This document shows, one piece after another, positions 9,220 to 17,390 of a stretch of 64,000 nucleotides of DNA. The first letter of the stretch is position 1. The number at the start of each line of letters is the position of its first letter. Source of the stretch: Gracilaria domingensis (taxonomy: Eukaryota > Rhodophyta > Florideophyceae > Gracilariales > Gracilariaceae). The translations under genes were made by a program, and so were the position numbers. The notes below the pieces were generated by a model. That model made no database searches. It worked only from the letters and a program-made list of their open reading frames with translations, and was not told the DNA's origin. Location of the stretch: contig VCMS01000030.1 of the NCBI GenBank assembly GCA_022539475.1, positions 124,001 to 188,000 on the forward strand, given 5' to 3'.

Positions 9220-11675
9220 TTTTTAGGCCACGCCCGTCGCAGCGCCCTCGCCACCACCACAACGACCGCGCAGCCGCCACCGCCGCCGCCGCTGCAGCGC
9301 CCTCGACACCGCCGCGGCCACCAGCTCCACCGCAGCGCTCTCGCTACCGCCACGGCTGCCGCAGCGCCCTCGCCAAAGCCGCGGCCGCCAGCACCGCCGC
9401 AGCGCCCTCGCCACCGTCGCCATCGATGCCTCTGCAACTACCGCTTGCGAAGCGCTCTGATAGCCGCTGCCGCTGCAGCGCGCTGGCCACTCTCGCCAAC
9501 GCCTCCCGAGTGCAATCACCAGCCGCTGCAGCACCGGGCCCTTTCGCCCAGCACCACCGCTGCCGCTTGGCAGCCTCGCCGTCAGCGCTGCCGCTGCCGG
9601 CACCGCCTGCGAAGCGCTTTCGACATCGCTCCGACTGGAGCGCGGTCTCCACTGCCACCAGCACCGCCGCTTCGCCACCGCCACTAACGCTGCCCTTACC
9701 ATCGTCGCGACCGCCGCCGTTGCGCTCACAAACTGGAAAGCGCGCTCACCACGGCTGCCGCCGCAGCGCCGGGCGTAGTCGCTCTCACTACCGCTGCCAC
9801 TGCGGCACCCTCTCCACCGCCGCCAGCGCTGCCGCTGCCGGTACCACCTGCGAAGCGCTCTTAGCCCCGCTTTCGATGGAGCGCGCTCTCCACTGCCACC
9901 AACATCGCCACCGTCGCTTTCGTCACCGCCCCAGCGCGCTCGCCACCGCCGTCCTCTCCGCCGCTGCCACCATCACCTCCGAAGCGCTCTGATCATCGCT
10001 GCCGCTGCAGTGCCCTCGGGGCTGCCGCCACCGCCTCTAGAGTGCCCGCAACATCGCTACCACTGCAGTGCTCTTGCCACCTCCACCATCACCGCCCATA
10101 CCTCTGCGGCCACCGCCGTTGTGGCCACCACCTGGAAAGCGCGCTCACCACGCCTGTCGCGGCAGCGCTGAGCGCTATTGCCCTAACCACCGCTGTCACA
10201 GCACGGTCGCCACTGCCGCCAGCGATGCCGCTGCCGGCACCGCCTGCGAAGCGCTCTTTACACCGCTCCCGCTGAAGCGCACTCTCCACCACCACCACCG
10301 CCGCCGTCGCCAGCACCGCCGCAGCGCCCTCGCTACCGCCGCCATGGCCGCCACTGCCAACACCGCCTCCAAAACGCTTTGATCACCGCTCTGGCTGGAG
10401 CGCCCGCGCCGTTGCGCCCTCGCCGCTGCCGCCACTGCTTCGGGTGCGCTATCACCAGCGCTGCCACTGCAGCGTTCTCGCCGCTGCCACCACTGCCTTC
10501 GAGAAGCCCCCAACACCGCTGCCGCTGCAGCACTCTCGCCACCAACACTGCCACCACCAGCGCCAACACTGCGGCCACCATTACCTTAGCGTTGTCGCCA
10601 GCGCTGCCACCACCACCGTAGCGCCCTCGCCAGCGCTGTCACCACCGCCTCCGAAGCGGTCTCATCACCGCTGCCGCGGCAGCGCCCTCGCCGCTGCCGC
10701 CACCGCCTCCCGAGTGCACTTACCAGCCGCCAAAACGCAGGGCTCTGTCGCCCCGCGCCACAGCTGCCACTCCCGCACCCTCGGCACGAACGGTTCCGCT
10801 GCGGCATCGCCTGCGAAGCGCTCTCGAAACCGCTCCCGCTGGAGAGCGCTCTCCACCGCCACCACCATTGCCTATACCGTCGCCGCCACCACCGTCGCTG
10901 CCCCCACCATCTGGGAAGCGCACTCACCACGCCTGCCGCCGCAGCGCCGGGCGCTGTCGCTTTCACCACCTCTGCCCCTGCGACAACCTCTCCAATGCCG
11001 CAAGCGCGGCCGCTGCTGGCACCGCCTGCGAAGCTCTCTTAACACCGCTCCCTGGAGCGTGCTCTCCACCCCCACCACCATCGCCATGGCCGCTGCCGTC
11101 ACCGCCGCAGTGACCTCGCTACCAGCGCCCTCGCCGCCGCTGCAACTACCCCCTCCAAAGCGCTCGGATCACCGCTGCCACTGCAGCGCCCTCACCGCCG
11201 CAACATCCCCGTTGCCGCCACTGCTTTCGGAGCGCCCTCACCAGCCCTGTCACTGCAGCACCCCGGCTGCGGCCGCCAGCGCCTCTCGAGCGCCCGCAAT
11301 ATCGGTACAGCTGCCGTGCCCTCGCCAGCACGACAACCACCGCCGCTGCCGCCGCCACCTGGAAAACGCTCTCACCACGCCTGCCGCCACAGCACCGCGC
11401 GATGTGGCGCCCACCACCGCTGTCATTGCAGCACCCTCGCCACCGCCGCCAGCACTGCCGCTGCCGGGACCGCCTGCGAAGCGCTCTTCACACCGCTCCG
11501 GCCAGAGCGCGCTCTCCACCGCCACCACCAGCACCGCCGCCGCCGCCAGCACCGCCGCAGCCCCCTCGCCACCGCAACAATCGCCGCGACTGCCAACAGC
11601 GCCTCCGAAACGCTCTTATCACCGCTGCCACTGCAGCGCCCTCGCCGTTGCGCCCTAGCCGCTGCCGCCACTGCT
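9220..11675 (+). repeat. C-rich satellite with higher-order repeat units
   Basis: About 2.4 kb built of degenerate CCGCTGCCGCCACC-type units, strongly C-rich on plus and G-rich on minus. Three marker-defined subunits recur in fixed order. C-type (GGAAAGCGCGCTCACCACG) is at about 9735, 10134, 10914 and 11361. A-type (GCGAAGCGCTCTT) is at about 9850, 10246, 11028 and 11476. B-type (CCGAAGCGCTCTGATCA or close) is at about 9979, 10369, 11155 and 11604. C-to-A spacing is 112-115 bp and A-to-B 123-129 bp every time, so a higher-order unit of about 400 bp can be seen. A second arrangement (B-like then A, about 160 bp apart, with CCTCCCGAGTGCA between) is at 9448/9607 and 10653/10816. Long open frames on both strands here follow from the lack of stops in such DNA and are not called as genes. 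The satellite abuts the transposase stop. Confidence 0.9.
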
Positions 11676-12947
11676 TTAAATACTACCCGTGTTACATGGC
11701 GCACCACGAGGCGCGGGTCGCGTCAGTCCTTTCTTGGCAATTATCTCCACCAAAGCGTCTCTTTTCGACAACGCAAATACACCATCTACCTGAGACTCTT
11801 CCTCCCCATCACAAACCCAGTCTGCGTTCCGCTCCTTGCAGGAATCATACCATGCAAGAACATCTTGAGTCCGTTCAGAGATTTCGTCCTCTGTGATATC
11901 CTTTAAATGAAAGGTACCGCTTTGGATAATAAAGTTATGCAATTTCATGCACAGGGCAACAATTTCGCAGTTAACGTCCACAGAAAACTCCAGAAAGTTC
12001 AGTATTCTCCATCTTGCTACTAGCATACCAAAGGCCTGTTCAACATGAATTCGCAGAGATGACAAAAAAAAGTTAAAAGCGTCTTCCCAGCGCGTTGTGA
12101 TCTGTGAGATAGGAATGGGACATATAAGATTGTTAGTACATATATAGGCCTCGTCCCCGGCGATCCAATATTCAATTCGCAGATTTCTTTCCGCCAGATA
12201 TCTTCCTAGCCTGGACACAGCATGTGCTAGCTGGTCATGTGTAGAACCAACACATCGTATGGAGACATCTAGAAATCTGTATCGCGAGTCAACAAGGGCC
12301 TGGACAGGCAACGAGTAACAGTTTTTTCGGCAGTAGAATGCTGCAGCATTTGGGCATGAAGGTTTTCTCATCTTCACGGCAATGCCATCAATTGCCCCTA
12401 CGCATCCAGTCAAGGGACTAAGTCGATTGCGCGAATGCTTGAATCCTAGCGCCAACTGCTCCAGTTCTGCATGTGATTTTGGGAGGCCTGGTAACCGGAG
12501 GGATGCCATTAAAACTTTGCGTGTGTCATGGAATACCTGATAGGCCGTCGAACGGCCTACATGAAAGGACAGCATAATGTCCGCATAGCTGGATCCAGCT
12601 AGCATTCGAAGGGTTAAAGCTAGTCGCGTTCTTGCCGTAATTGTTTCTCGCCTTGCACGGTTGCCCATTTCCACGTTTTTCTGTAGATGATGGCTCACTT
12701 TGCAGAAAAGAGCTTCAAATTGATCCCGGTTCATTCGAAAAACACTGCGAAAGGCCCTAGAATTAAGGTTTGTAGATGTCGTTTCGAACGTTAAGATACG
12801 CTTAATTATAGATGGACGTCTCTTTCGGATCGTATTGTTTTTTATCACAATTCGCGTAGCATCTAGTGTGTACCTAAAGGCTTGTACAACATAACAAGAG
12901 TGCATAAGTAAGTTAGTTGTTTGTGCTCCTGACGAAATAAACGCCAT
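11676..12947 (-). CDS. PIF/Harbinger transposase (DDE_Tnp_4)
   Basis: The 423-residue protein is a complete Harbinger-type DDE nuclease that cuts and rejoins the element's TIRs. It has an N-terminal helix-turn-helix-like region (about 95-150, with RTRLALTLRMLAGSSYADIM and GRSTAYQVFHDTRKVL). The catalytic core has GAIDG (D187), GDEAY (D265) and HVEQAFGML (E303), giving the D-37-E spacing expected of the family. The C-terminal tail is acidic and ends in a short basic segment. No stop or frameshift is seen, so the enzyme may be functional. A domesticated HARBI1-like gene would look similar, but the flanking TIRs and TSD show that this one belongs to a transposon. The stop codon lies directly beside the satellite. 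Confidence 0.93.
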   Translation of the reverse strand: MAFISSGAQTTNLLMHSCYVVQAFRYTLDATRIVIKNNTIRKRRPSIIKRILTFETTSTNLNSRAFRSVFRMNRDQFEALFCKVSHHLQKNVEMGNRARRETITARTRLALTLRMLAGSSYADIMLSFHVGRSTAYQVFHDTRKVLMASLRLPGLPKSHAELEQLALGFKHSRNRLSPLTGCVGAIDGIAVKMRKPSCPNAAAFYCRKNCYSLPVQALVDSRYRFLDVSIRCVGSTHDQLAHAVSRLGRYLAERNLRIEYWIAGDEAYICTNNLICPIPISQITTRWEDAFNFFLSSLRIHVEQAFGMLVARWRILNFLEFSVDVNCEIVALCMKLHNFIIQSGTFHLKDITEDEISERTQDVLAWYDSCKERNADWVCDGEEESQVDGVFALSKRDALVEIIAKKGLTRPAPRGAPCNTGSI

Positions 12948-13141
12948 AATGGCTGCTGCGGTAACGAAGAAGGAATTTGGTTAATGCTGTAGTTGAATAT
13001 CACACTTTGGGTTAGGTCGTGACGCAACTCGTAAAAAGTGTTGCGAAGTCTTTCTTTGCAACTGATCTATTAGCCCAACGATCATGGCGTATATTTGCCA
13101 TTATGGGGCACAAATGAATCGAGGTTCCCATCCGTTGTTGA

Positions 13142-13253
13142 AAGCACGAAGATCAACTTGATCTACCAGAATTAAGTAGATCTTCGTGCTTACCGTGGAG
13201 TTTGTTCTACGGAATACAGGCACTGCGTCAGACACAGTATGTCTGACGCAGTG
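13142..13253. repeat. Right subterminal hairpins
   Basis: Two strong hairpins. The first has 13-bp arms AAGCACGAAGATC (13142-13154) and GATCTTCGTGCTT (13179-13191), with smaller inner pairing. The second is a perfect 13-bp stem CACTGCGTCAGAC/GTCTGACGCAGTG at 13221-13233 and 13241-13253 with a 7-nt loop. They lie 140-250 bp inside the right terminus, the same distance as the left hairpins, and could be accessory-protein binding sites. Confidence 0.8.
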
Positions 13254-13348
13254 CATTATAAACGAGAAGAGTTCTACCCCACTGGGAGAGATGGGGCGGA
13301 CCGCATGTCAACTTACAGCGCTGATATCTTTAAAACTTCAAGATAACA

Positions 13349-13391
13349 GCGTCAACGACAACGCGTCGTCAACGCTTGTTAAGACAGGGCC
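13349..13391 (-). repeat. Right terminal inverted repeat of Harbinger
   Basis: 43-bp reverse complement of 4849-4891 with one mismatch, followed by TCA at 13392-13394. It lies 152 bp upstream of the transporter start codon. Confidence 0.92.
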
Positions 13392-13543
13392 TCATTGGGC
13401 ACCTCCTCCAAAATGAATTCTACAAAGCCGCCGTCAGCACTCGCCCTCCTTGCTCACAGAGCCGCCCTTCTCATCAACAGTCGCTTTTTCACAGTCAGCT
13501 CCTTCTCTCTCAGGACTGCTCTCCTCTTCATACTACCCTCGAG

Positions 13544-14611
13544 ATGAAGGTTGTATCCTTAGCAGCCGAGAAACTGGACGATTCTCCTTCCAAGTCTGAT
13601 TCCAACGTCGCTCCGCCGCCACCTGGAAAACCGCCTCATGTCGTCCTCTTCTATATTTTTTGCTGGTTTATGGCCAATGGTACCACCGTCTTGTTCAACA
13701 AGTACATTTTTAAGACCATGCACTTTACAAACCCTTTGAGTCTAACGCTTATTCACATGGTTACACAGAGCGTCCTCGCTTATCTTACAATCGACTACTT
13801 GAAATCTGTCGACAAAGTTCGCGTCGATCCTGTGGATTACTACTCAAAGCTTCTTGTTATCGCAGTTGTATTTTGCTCCAACATCTGTCTCGGCAACATT
13901 AGCTTGCGCTTCGTGCCCGTGTCTTTCATGCAGACTATCAAGTCACTCACGCCGGTCTGCACCGCTTTGCTTCAGTATCTTGTTTTCCGATCCAGACTGC
14001 GCACATCTGCTCTCATGGCCCTTATTCCCATCAGTGGAGGCGTTGCGCTTGCATCTGTAACCGAACTGGAGTTCCATCTCGGCGGCTTTATCGCTGCGCT
14101 CGTCGCATGCTTCCTCACGGGATTGAAGTTTGTGCTCAGCTCTCAAATGCTTGCGGGCCGTTACAAGCTGGACAGTATTAATCTTTTGTACTATATGGCT
14201 CCTCCTTCAGCTGCGCTTTTGTTGCCGGTTGTCCTCCTCCTCGAGAGAGATGGCGTAATGCTGTGGGTTTTGAGCCCCGAAAGAACCTCGAGAGACTTTC
14301 TGTTTCTTCTTTTCAGTGGTATTGTTTCGTATATCTTGAACGTCACTCTGTTCATTGTTCTCAAGGCAACATCATCAGTCACGGTTACCGTCGCCGGCAA
14401 CATCAAGACCGTTCTCGTTATTGGTGTAAGTATTCTTATCTTCAAGAATCCCGTCACCTGGATCAATCTGCTGGGTTGTATGATCGCTATCTCTGGATGT
14501 TGCTGGTATGGTCTCATCAAGGATAAATGGGCTACCATGGGCACGTTTAATGTCGGTAAGACTCCAGCTACTTACCAACCGGTTGAGAAGTCGGAAAAGC
14601 ATCCGCAATAG
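13544..14611 (+). CDS. Nucleotide-sugar transporter, TPT/KT-type (URGT-like)
   Basis: A multi-pass antiporter of the drug/metabolite superfamily that would move a nucleotide sugar into the Golgi or ER lumen in exchange for a nucleotide monophosphate. 355 residues with about ten hydrophobic helices. Signature stretches are FMANGTTVLFNKYIF in helix 1, LRFVPVSFMQTIKSLTPVCT, INLLYYMAPPSA and the C-terminal TSSVTVTVAGNIKTVLVI with a Lys in the last third. This arrangement fits the plant URGT/UUAT (KT) group, which carry UDP-rhamnose, UDP-galactose or UDP-uronic acids; the substrate here cannot be told. The start at 13544 (gagATG) is preferred because the frame upstream to 13376 runs into the Harbinger TIR. 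Such a protein would serve cell-wall or mucilage polysaccharide synthesis. Single exon. Confidence 0.85.
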   Translation: MKVVSLAAEKLDDSPSKSDSNVAPPPPGKPPHVVLFYIFCWFMANGTTVLFNKYIFKTMHFTNPLSLTLIHMVTQSVLAYLTIDYLKSVDKVRVDPVDYYSKLLVIAVVFCSNICLGNISLRFVPVSFMQTIKSLTPVCTALLQYLVFRSRLRTSALMALIPISGGVALASVTELEFHLGGFIAALVACFLTGLKFVLSSQMLAGRYKLDSINLLYYMAPPSAALLLPVVLLLERDGVMLWVLSPERTSRDFLFLLFSGIVSYILNVTLFIVLKATSSVTVTVAGNIKTVLVIGVSILIFKNPVTWINLLGCMIAISGCCWYGLIKDKWATMGTFNVGKTPATYQPVEKSEKHPQ

Positions 14612-15294
14612 ACCTATCATACCATTCCTAGCCCAATATCTATTCTCATATCGTGAAGGGCCTTAACGAATTGCGAATGTGTTATTCGCGGAGTTTGACT
14701 GGCGGCCAGCGTTCCGAAAACCAATACACTTTTTAGTCCGGCGATCAAGACGAAGTTTTGTCCTCCGAAACTGTTCTTGGAATTATCATCCTCTATCTGA
14801 TTGCGTGGGCTTGTCCTTGTATCTTTATGGCAACTGACTGCGTGTGACTCTTGGTCTACTTGTCTGACCAATGACGTTTTGAACTGAACTTGATGAAGCT
14901 CGACCTAAAACATCAGTTCTGTAAATCAAATACTCTCTCGCCGTCATCTCGTCAACTCTTCGTGGTTTCATGGGTGAGGAAACTTCAGTAGCAACAGCGG
15001 ACCAGATTCAGCCTTTTCACACTCTCTGAATCCTCAGACAGTCGTGTACCTTTAGATGAAGCTCCATCATACCCCCGCATTACTGACCGGATGGAGAGTT
15101 TTTGTGGGGTCTTGCTACTGTGCGTAGTGCAAGCATGGACCCCGACAAAAGGTTGAGCTGCGAAGCGCGGAAACTGGGATTGGCGATGGTGCGTTTTCCC
15201 TTAAAGAGTGTCAAGAATTTAAAGAGCACTCGATTGCAATAGAAAGTGTGTGCGGAATAAATACATCCTTTTAAGGCAAAATGACAGCAAGGAA
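14612..15294. other. Convergent intergenic region
   Basis: About 680 bases between the 3' ends of the transporter and PDZ genes. Only short chance ORFs; no repeat, RNA or conserved domain seen. Confidence 0.5.
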
Positions 15295-16074
15295 TTACTT
15301 GGTTAATCCGAAGGCTACGCTGAGCAGAACGAGAATGAGAATACCGGCACCGACCCAAAGGATCCAGTTTTGTTCGTACGGAGCAGCGATTTCACGTTTC
15401 AATTTCTCTTTGAGCTCCTCATCAATCTTCGCTTGTTCCGGGTCGCCGTATTCATAGAGTTCGGTGGGATTGGTCTTGGCTTTTGTCCATGTCACCGGGT
15501 CCAGAACCTCACGTTCGCCGAACTTCTCCCTTGCTTCAATTCGACGATTGGCGGCCAATTGAGCGGCTTGCGACTTCCTCTCGGACAGCTTGTCTGGACT
15601 TTCCAACACAAGTGTGACAAAATCTCCGGATCGAATGCGGATAGACTTCATGACTCTATCAAGCCCAACGCCTCTCGTAGACCACACCTCGTCGCCAAAC
15701 GTAGCCGAAACAGCCACGAGCACATCGCCTTCTTTGACCTCACCAGACTCGGCGGCATTGCCCTCCGGATCCATGCTGGCAACGAATACCATTCCGTCCT
15801 GTCCTTCTTCCAGAACAATACCTAAAGGCTTTTGCAGAATGACTGCTCGGTCTGAATCGGAGACGACGCGCTTCGAACGGTCTTCCCCGTCTTGATAGAT
15901 GTTGTAGTTGAAAGAATCATTGCATTGTGGTGCGGTTATCACCCGCGAGCGCGAAATGCGGCGTGGGGCGTGGCTGATGGAGCTGCTGTACAGTTTGCAT
16001 CCTTGAAAGGATGTGTAGTGCGCCGGAAACAAAGTCGAGACGCCAATGGCGTTAAAGTTAGCAAACGCAGTCAT
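15295..16074 (-). CDS. Plastid PDZ-domain protein with C-terminal membrane anchor
   Basis: 259 residues. The N-terminus (MTAFANFNAIGVSTLFPAHY, then Ser/Arg-rich to about 50) looks like a plastid transit peptide. A single PDZ domain spans about 80-160, with carboxylate-binding loop QKPLGIVLEE and the core blocks GNAAESGEVKEGDVLVAVSA and RSGDFVTLVLE. A charged linker follows (EREVLDPVTWTKAKTNP) and one transmembrane helix near 236-256 (NWILWVGAGILILVLLSVAF). This resembles thylakoid PDZ proteins of the MET1 kind, but lacks their TPR repeats and is tail-anchored instead. It may scaffold a thylakoid complex. Domain calls are seen in the sequence; location and role are inferred. Confidence 0.75.
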   Translation of the reverse strand: MTAFANFNAIGVSTLFPAHYTSFQGCKLYSSSISHAPRRISRSRVITAPQCNDSFNYNIYQDGEDRSKRVVSDSDRAVILQKPLGIVLEEGQDGMVFVASMDPEGNAAESGEVKEGDVLVAVSATFGDEVWSTRGVGLDRVMKSIRIRSGDFVTLVLESPDKLSERKSQAAQLAANRRIEAREKFGEREVLDPVTWTKAKTNPTELYEYGDPEQAKIDEELKEKLKREIAAPYEQNWILWVGAGILILVLLSVAFGLTK

Positions 16075-16757
16075 GTCGGCTCTGTCTCTTCAGACACGAC
16101 CACGATTGGATGAGGAAGACAGTTTTCAAAGCCTTTATACAGCGGTAGTCGGATGCGGGCAGCAGGCTAAGCTCATGAACGACGCGATATCCGTTGCGAC
16201 GACGTCGATGGCACGCAAACGCTAGAGCTTACGAATGCGGTGACCCGCAGACGAGTTGCAAAGCGGAATGCCACAGGGAAAGCAACGTCAGGTCAGAGGC
16301 TGTGAGCCGCCCGCAGGCACGGCGCGGAGATACAGCCGCCCAACCGCCAACTCCCGACACCTCCGCCGAAGATCACAACGCTCAGTGGCCGTATCATGCC
16401 GCACTTCGTCACGCCATCCAATCAGCGGCGTAGGCACATTGAGCACCGATCACCTGCCACCCAATCGCCATCTGCCAAGCGTTGGCGCAAACACTCGGCC
16501 CAAATCTCCGATTGTCTTCGAAAACATGCGCTATTTTTGAGCGCGCTTTCATGCTCCACTTGTCGTGCTGCGAATGGCTCTTCAACCGTCCACTTTGACT
16601 CCGCGGTGAAACTCCCCACATCACATCTGACATCTGCGCTGCGCCGCTTCGATCTCGGCAACTCGCCCCATGTCTCGCCCCCGCACCGACGTCTTTCTCG
16701 AGTTGAGCTCGTAAGCCACCAAGTCGTCTTCTGCAGCTTGAACCAGCTCCAAGCCCG
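16075..16757. other. Divergent intergenic region PDZ/bS21
   Basis: GC-rich region between two divergent genes for probable plastid proteins, likely holding both promoters. Long chance ORFs occur on minus (16409-17089) and plus but overlap the bS21 gene and show no domain. No repeat seen. Confidence 0.5.
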
Positions 16758-17221
16758 ATGAATAACCGCAGCGCTTTCGTTCCCGCCGCATCCAAGCCTC
16801 TGGCCGCCTCGCCAGCCGCCAGGGCTCTCTGCCCGTCGCGTCCGGCGCCGTTCTTCTCCAGCATGGCGTTTGGCACCCCTCTTCCAGCCAGAATTGCGCC
16901 ACCGCCGCAGTTCTCCAACACTCGTATGGAAGTGACAGTCGTTGTCGGCGACAGCGAGCCGATCGAGGGAGGTAAGCTTTGAGCACCCGCTATCAACGTA
17001 CATGATGACCCCATCCTAACCCATCGTTTCCTCGCGTTCTCACAACAGCCTTGCGTCGATTCAAGAAGGAAGTCACAAAGAGCGGCCACTTGTTCGAGCT
17101 ACGGAGAAGACGATATTTTGAGACCAACACCGAAAAGCGCATTCGCAAAGCTGCTAATGCCAGGCGTAAGGCCAGGATGTCCAGAAACTCTGCACGTCAG
17201 TCCCAACGCCAAAACTTTTAG
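16758..17221 (+). CDS. RPS21: Organellar small-subunit ribosomal protein bS21, spliced
   Basis: bS21 joins the 30S platform near the mRNA exit and helps initiation. Exon 1 is 16758-16971, intron 16972-17048 (77 nt, GTAAGC..ACAACAG), exon 2 17049-17221; the junction codon is G|CC (Ala). The product is about 128 residues. An Ala/Pro-rich presequence is followed by VTVVVGDSEPIEG, then across the junction ALRRFKKEVTKSGHLFELRR, and a basic tail ending RQSQRQNF. Core sequence and length fit bS21 exactly. The presequence suggests plastid import, though mitochondrial import is not excluded. Confidence 0.9.
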
Positions 17222-17390
17222 TTCGATTTAACTGGCATTCAAGCAATGTCTATCGCCGTCTAGGCTGTTCTTGAATAGCTAGCTTTTTTATTGCGCACTC
17301 CGACTAAATACAGCCAGTTCTTCAAACCTCCATGTCACAATATCCACTTGCTGCAACACCATTTACTTACATTTCCAAGTCCTATACGGT

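Larger units (their letters stand above)
4849..13391. mobile_element. PIF/Harbinger DNA transposon, 8.5 kb, complete ends
   Basis: The element is bounded by 43-bp terminal inverted repeats that start GGCCCTGTCTTAACAAGCGT and differ at a single position, and is flanked on both sides by TCA (4846-4848 and 13392-13394). A 3-bp T-N-A target duplication and GG(C/G)CCTGT-type termini are typical of PIF/Harbinger. Inside are an accessory ORF on plus (5295-6845) and an intact DDE transposase on minus (11676-12947), the two-gene plan known for this superfamily. Between them lie a split coiled-coil gene (minus), a small plus-strand ORF and a 2.4-kb satellite. Subterminal hairpins sit near both ends. 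With both genes open and the TIRs nearly identical, the copy looks young and possibly autonomous. The limits are seen directly; activity is inferred. Confidence 0.88.

Noticed and set aside
9144-11658. Long open frames on both strands in the satellite
   Set aside because: They encode only Ala/Pro/Ser/Arg/His runs dictated by the C-rich repeat, and several overlap in different frames.
9220-11675. CRISPR-like array
   Set aside because: Units are degenerate and contiguous without unique spacers, in a eukaryotic genome.
12939-13107. GCCATAATGG/GCCATTATGG as Harbinger TIRs
   Set aside because: A short near-palindrome; the true 43-bp TIRs with TCA duplication were found further out.
16409-17089. 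226-codon antisense ORF over bS21
   Set aside because: It covers the well-supported bS21 exon 1 and intron and shows no domain.
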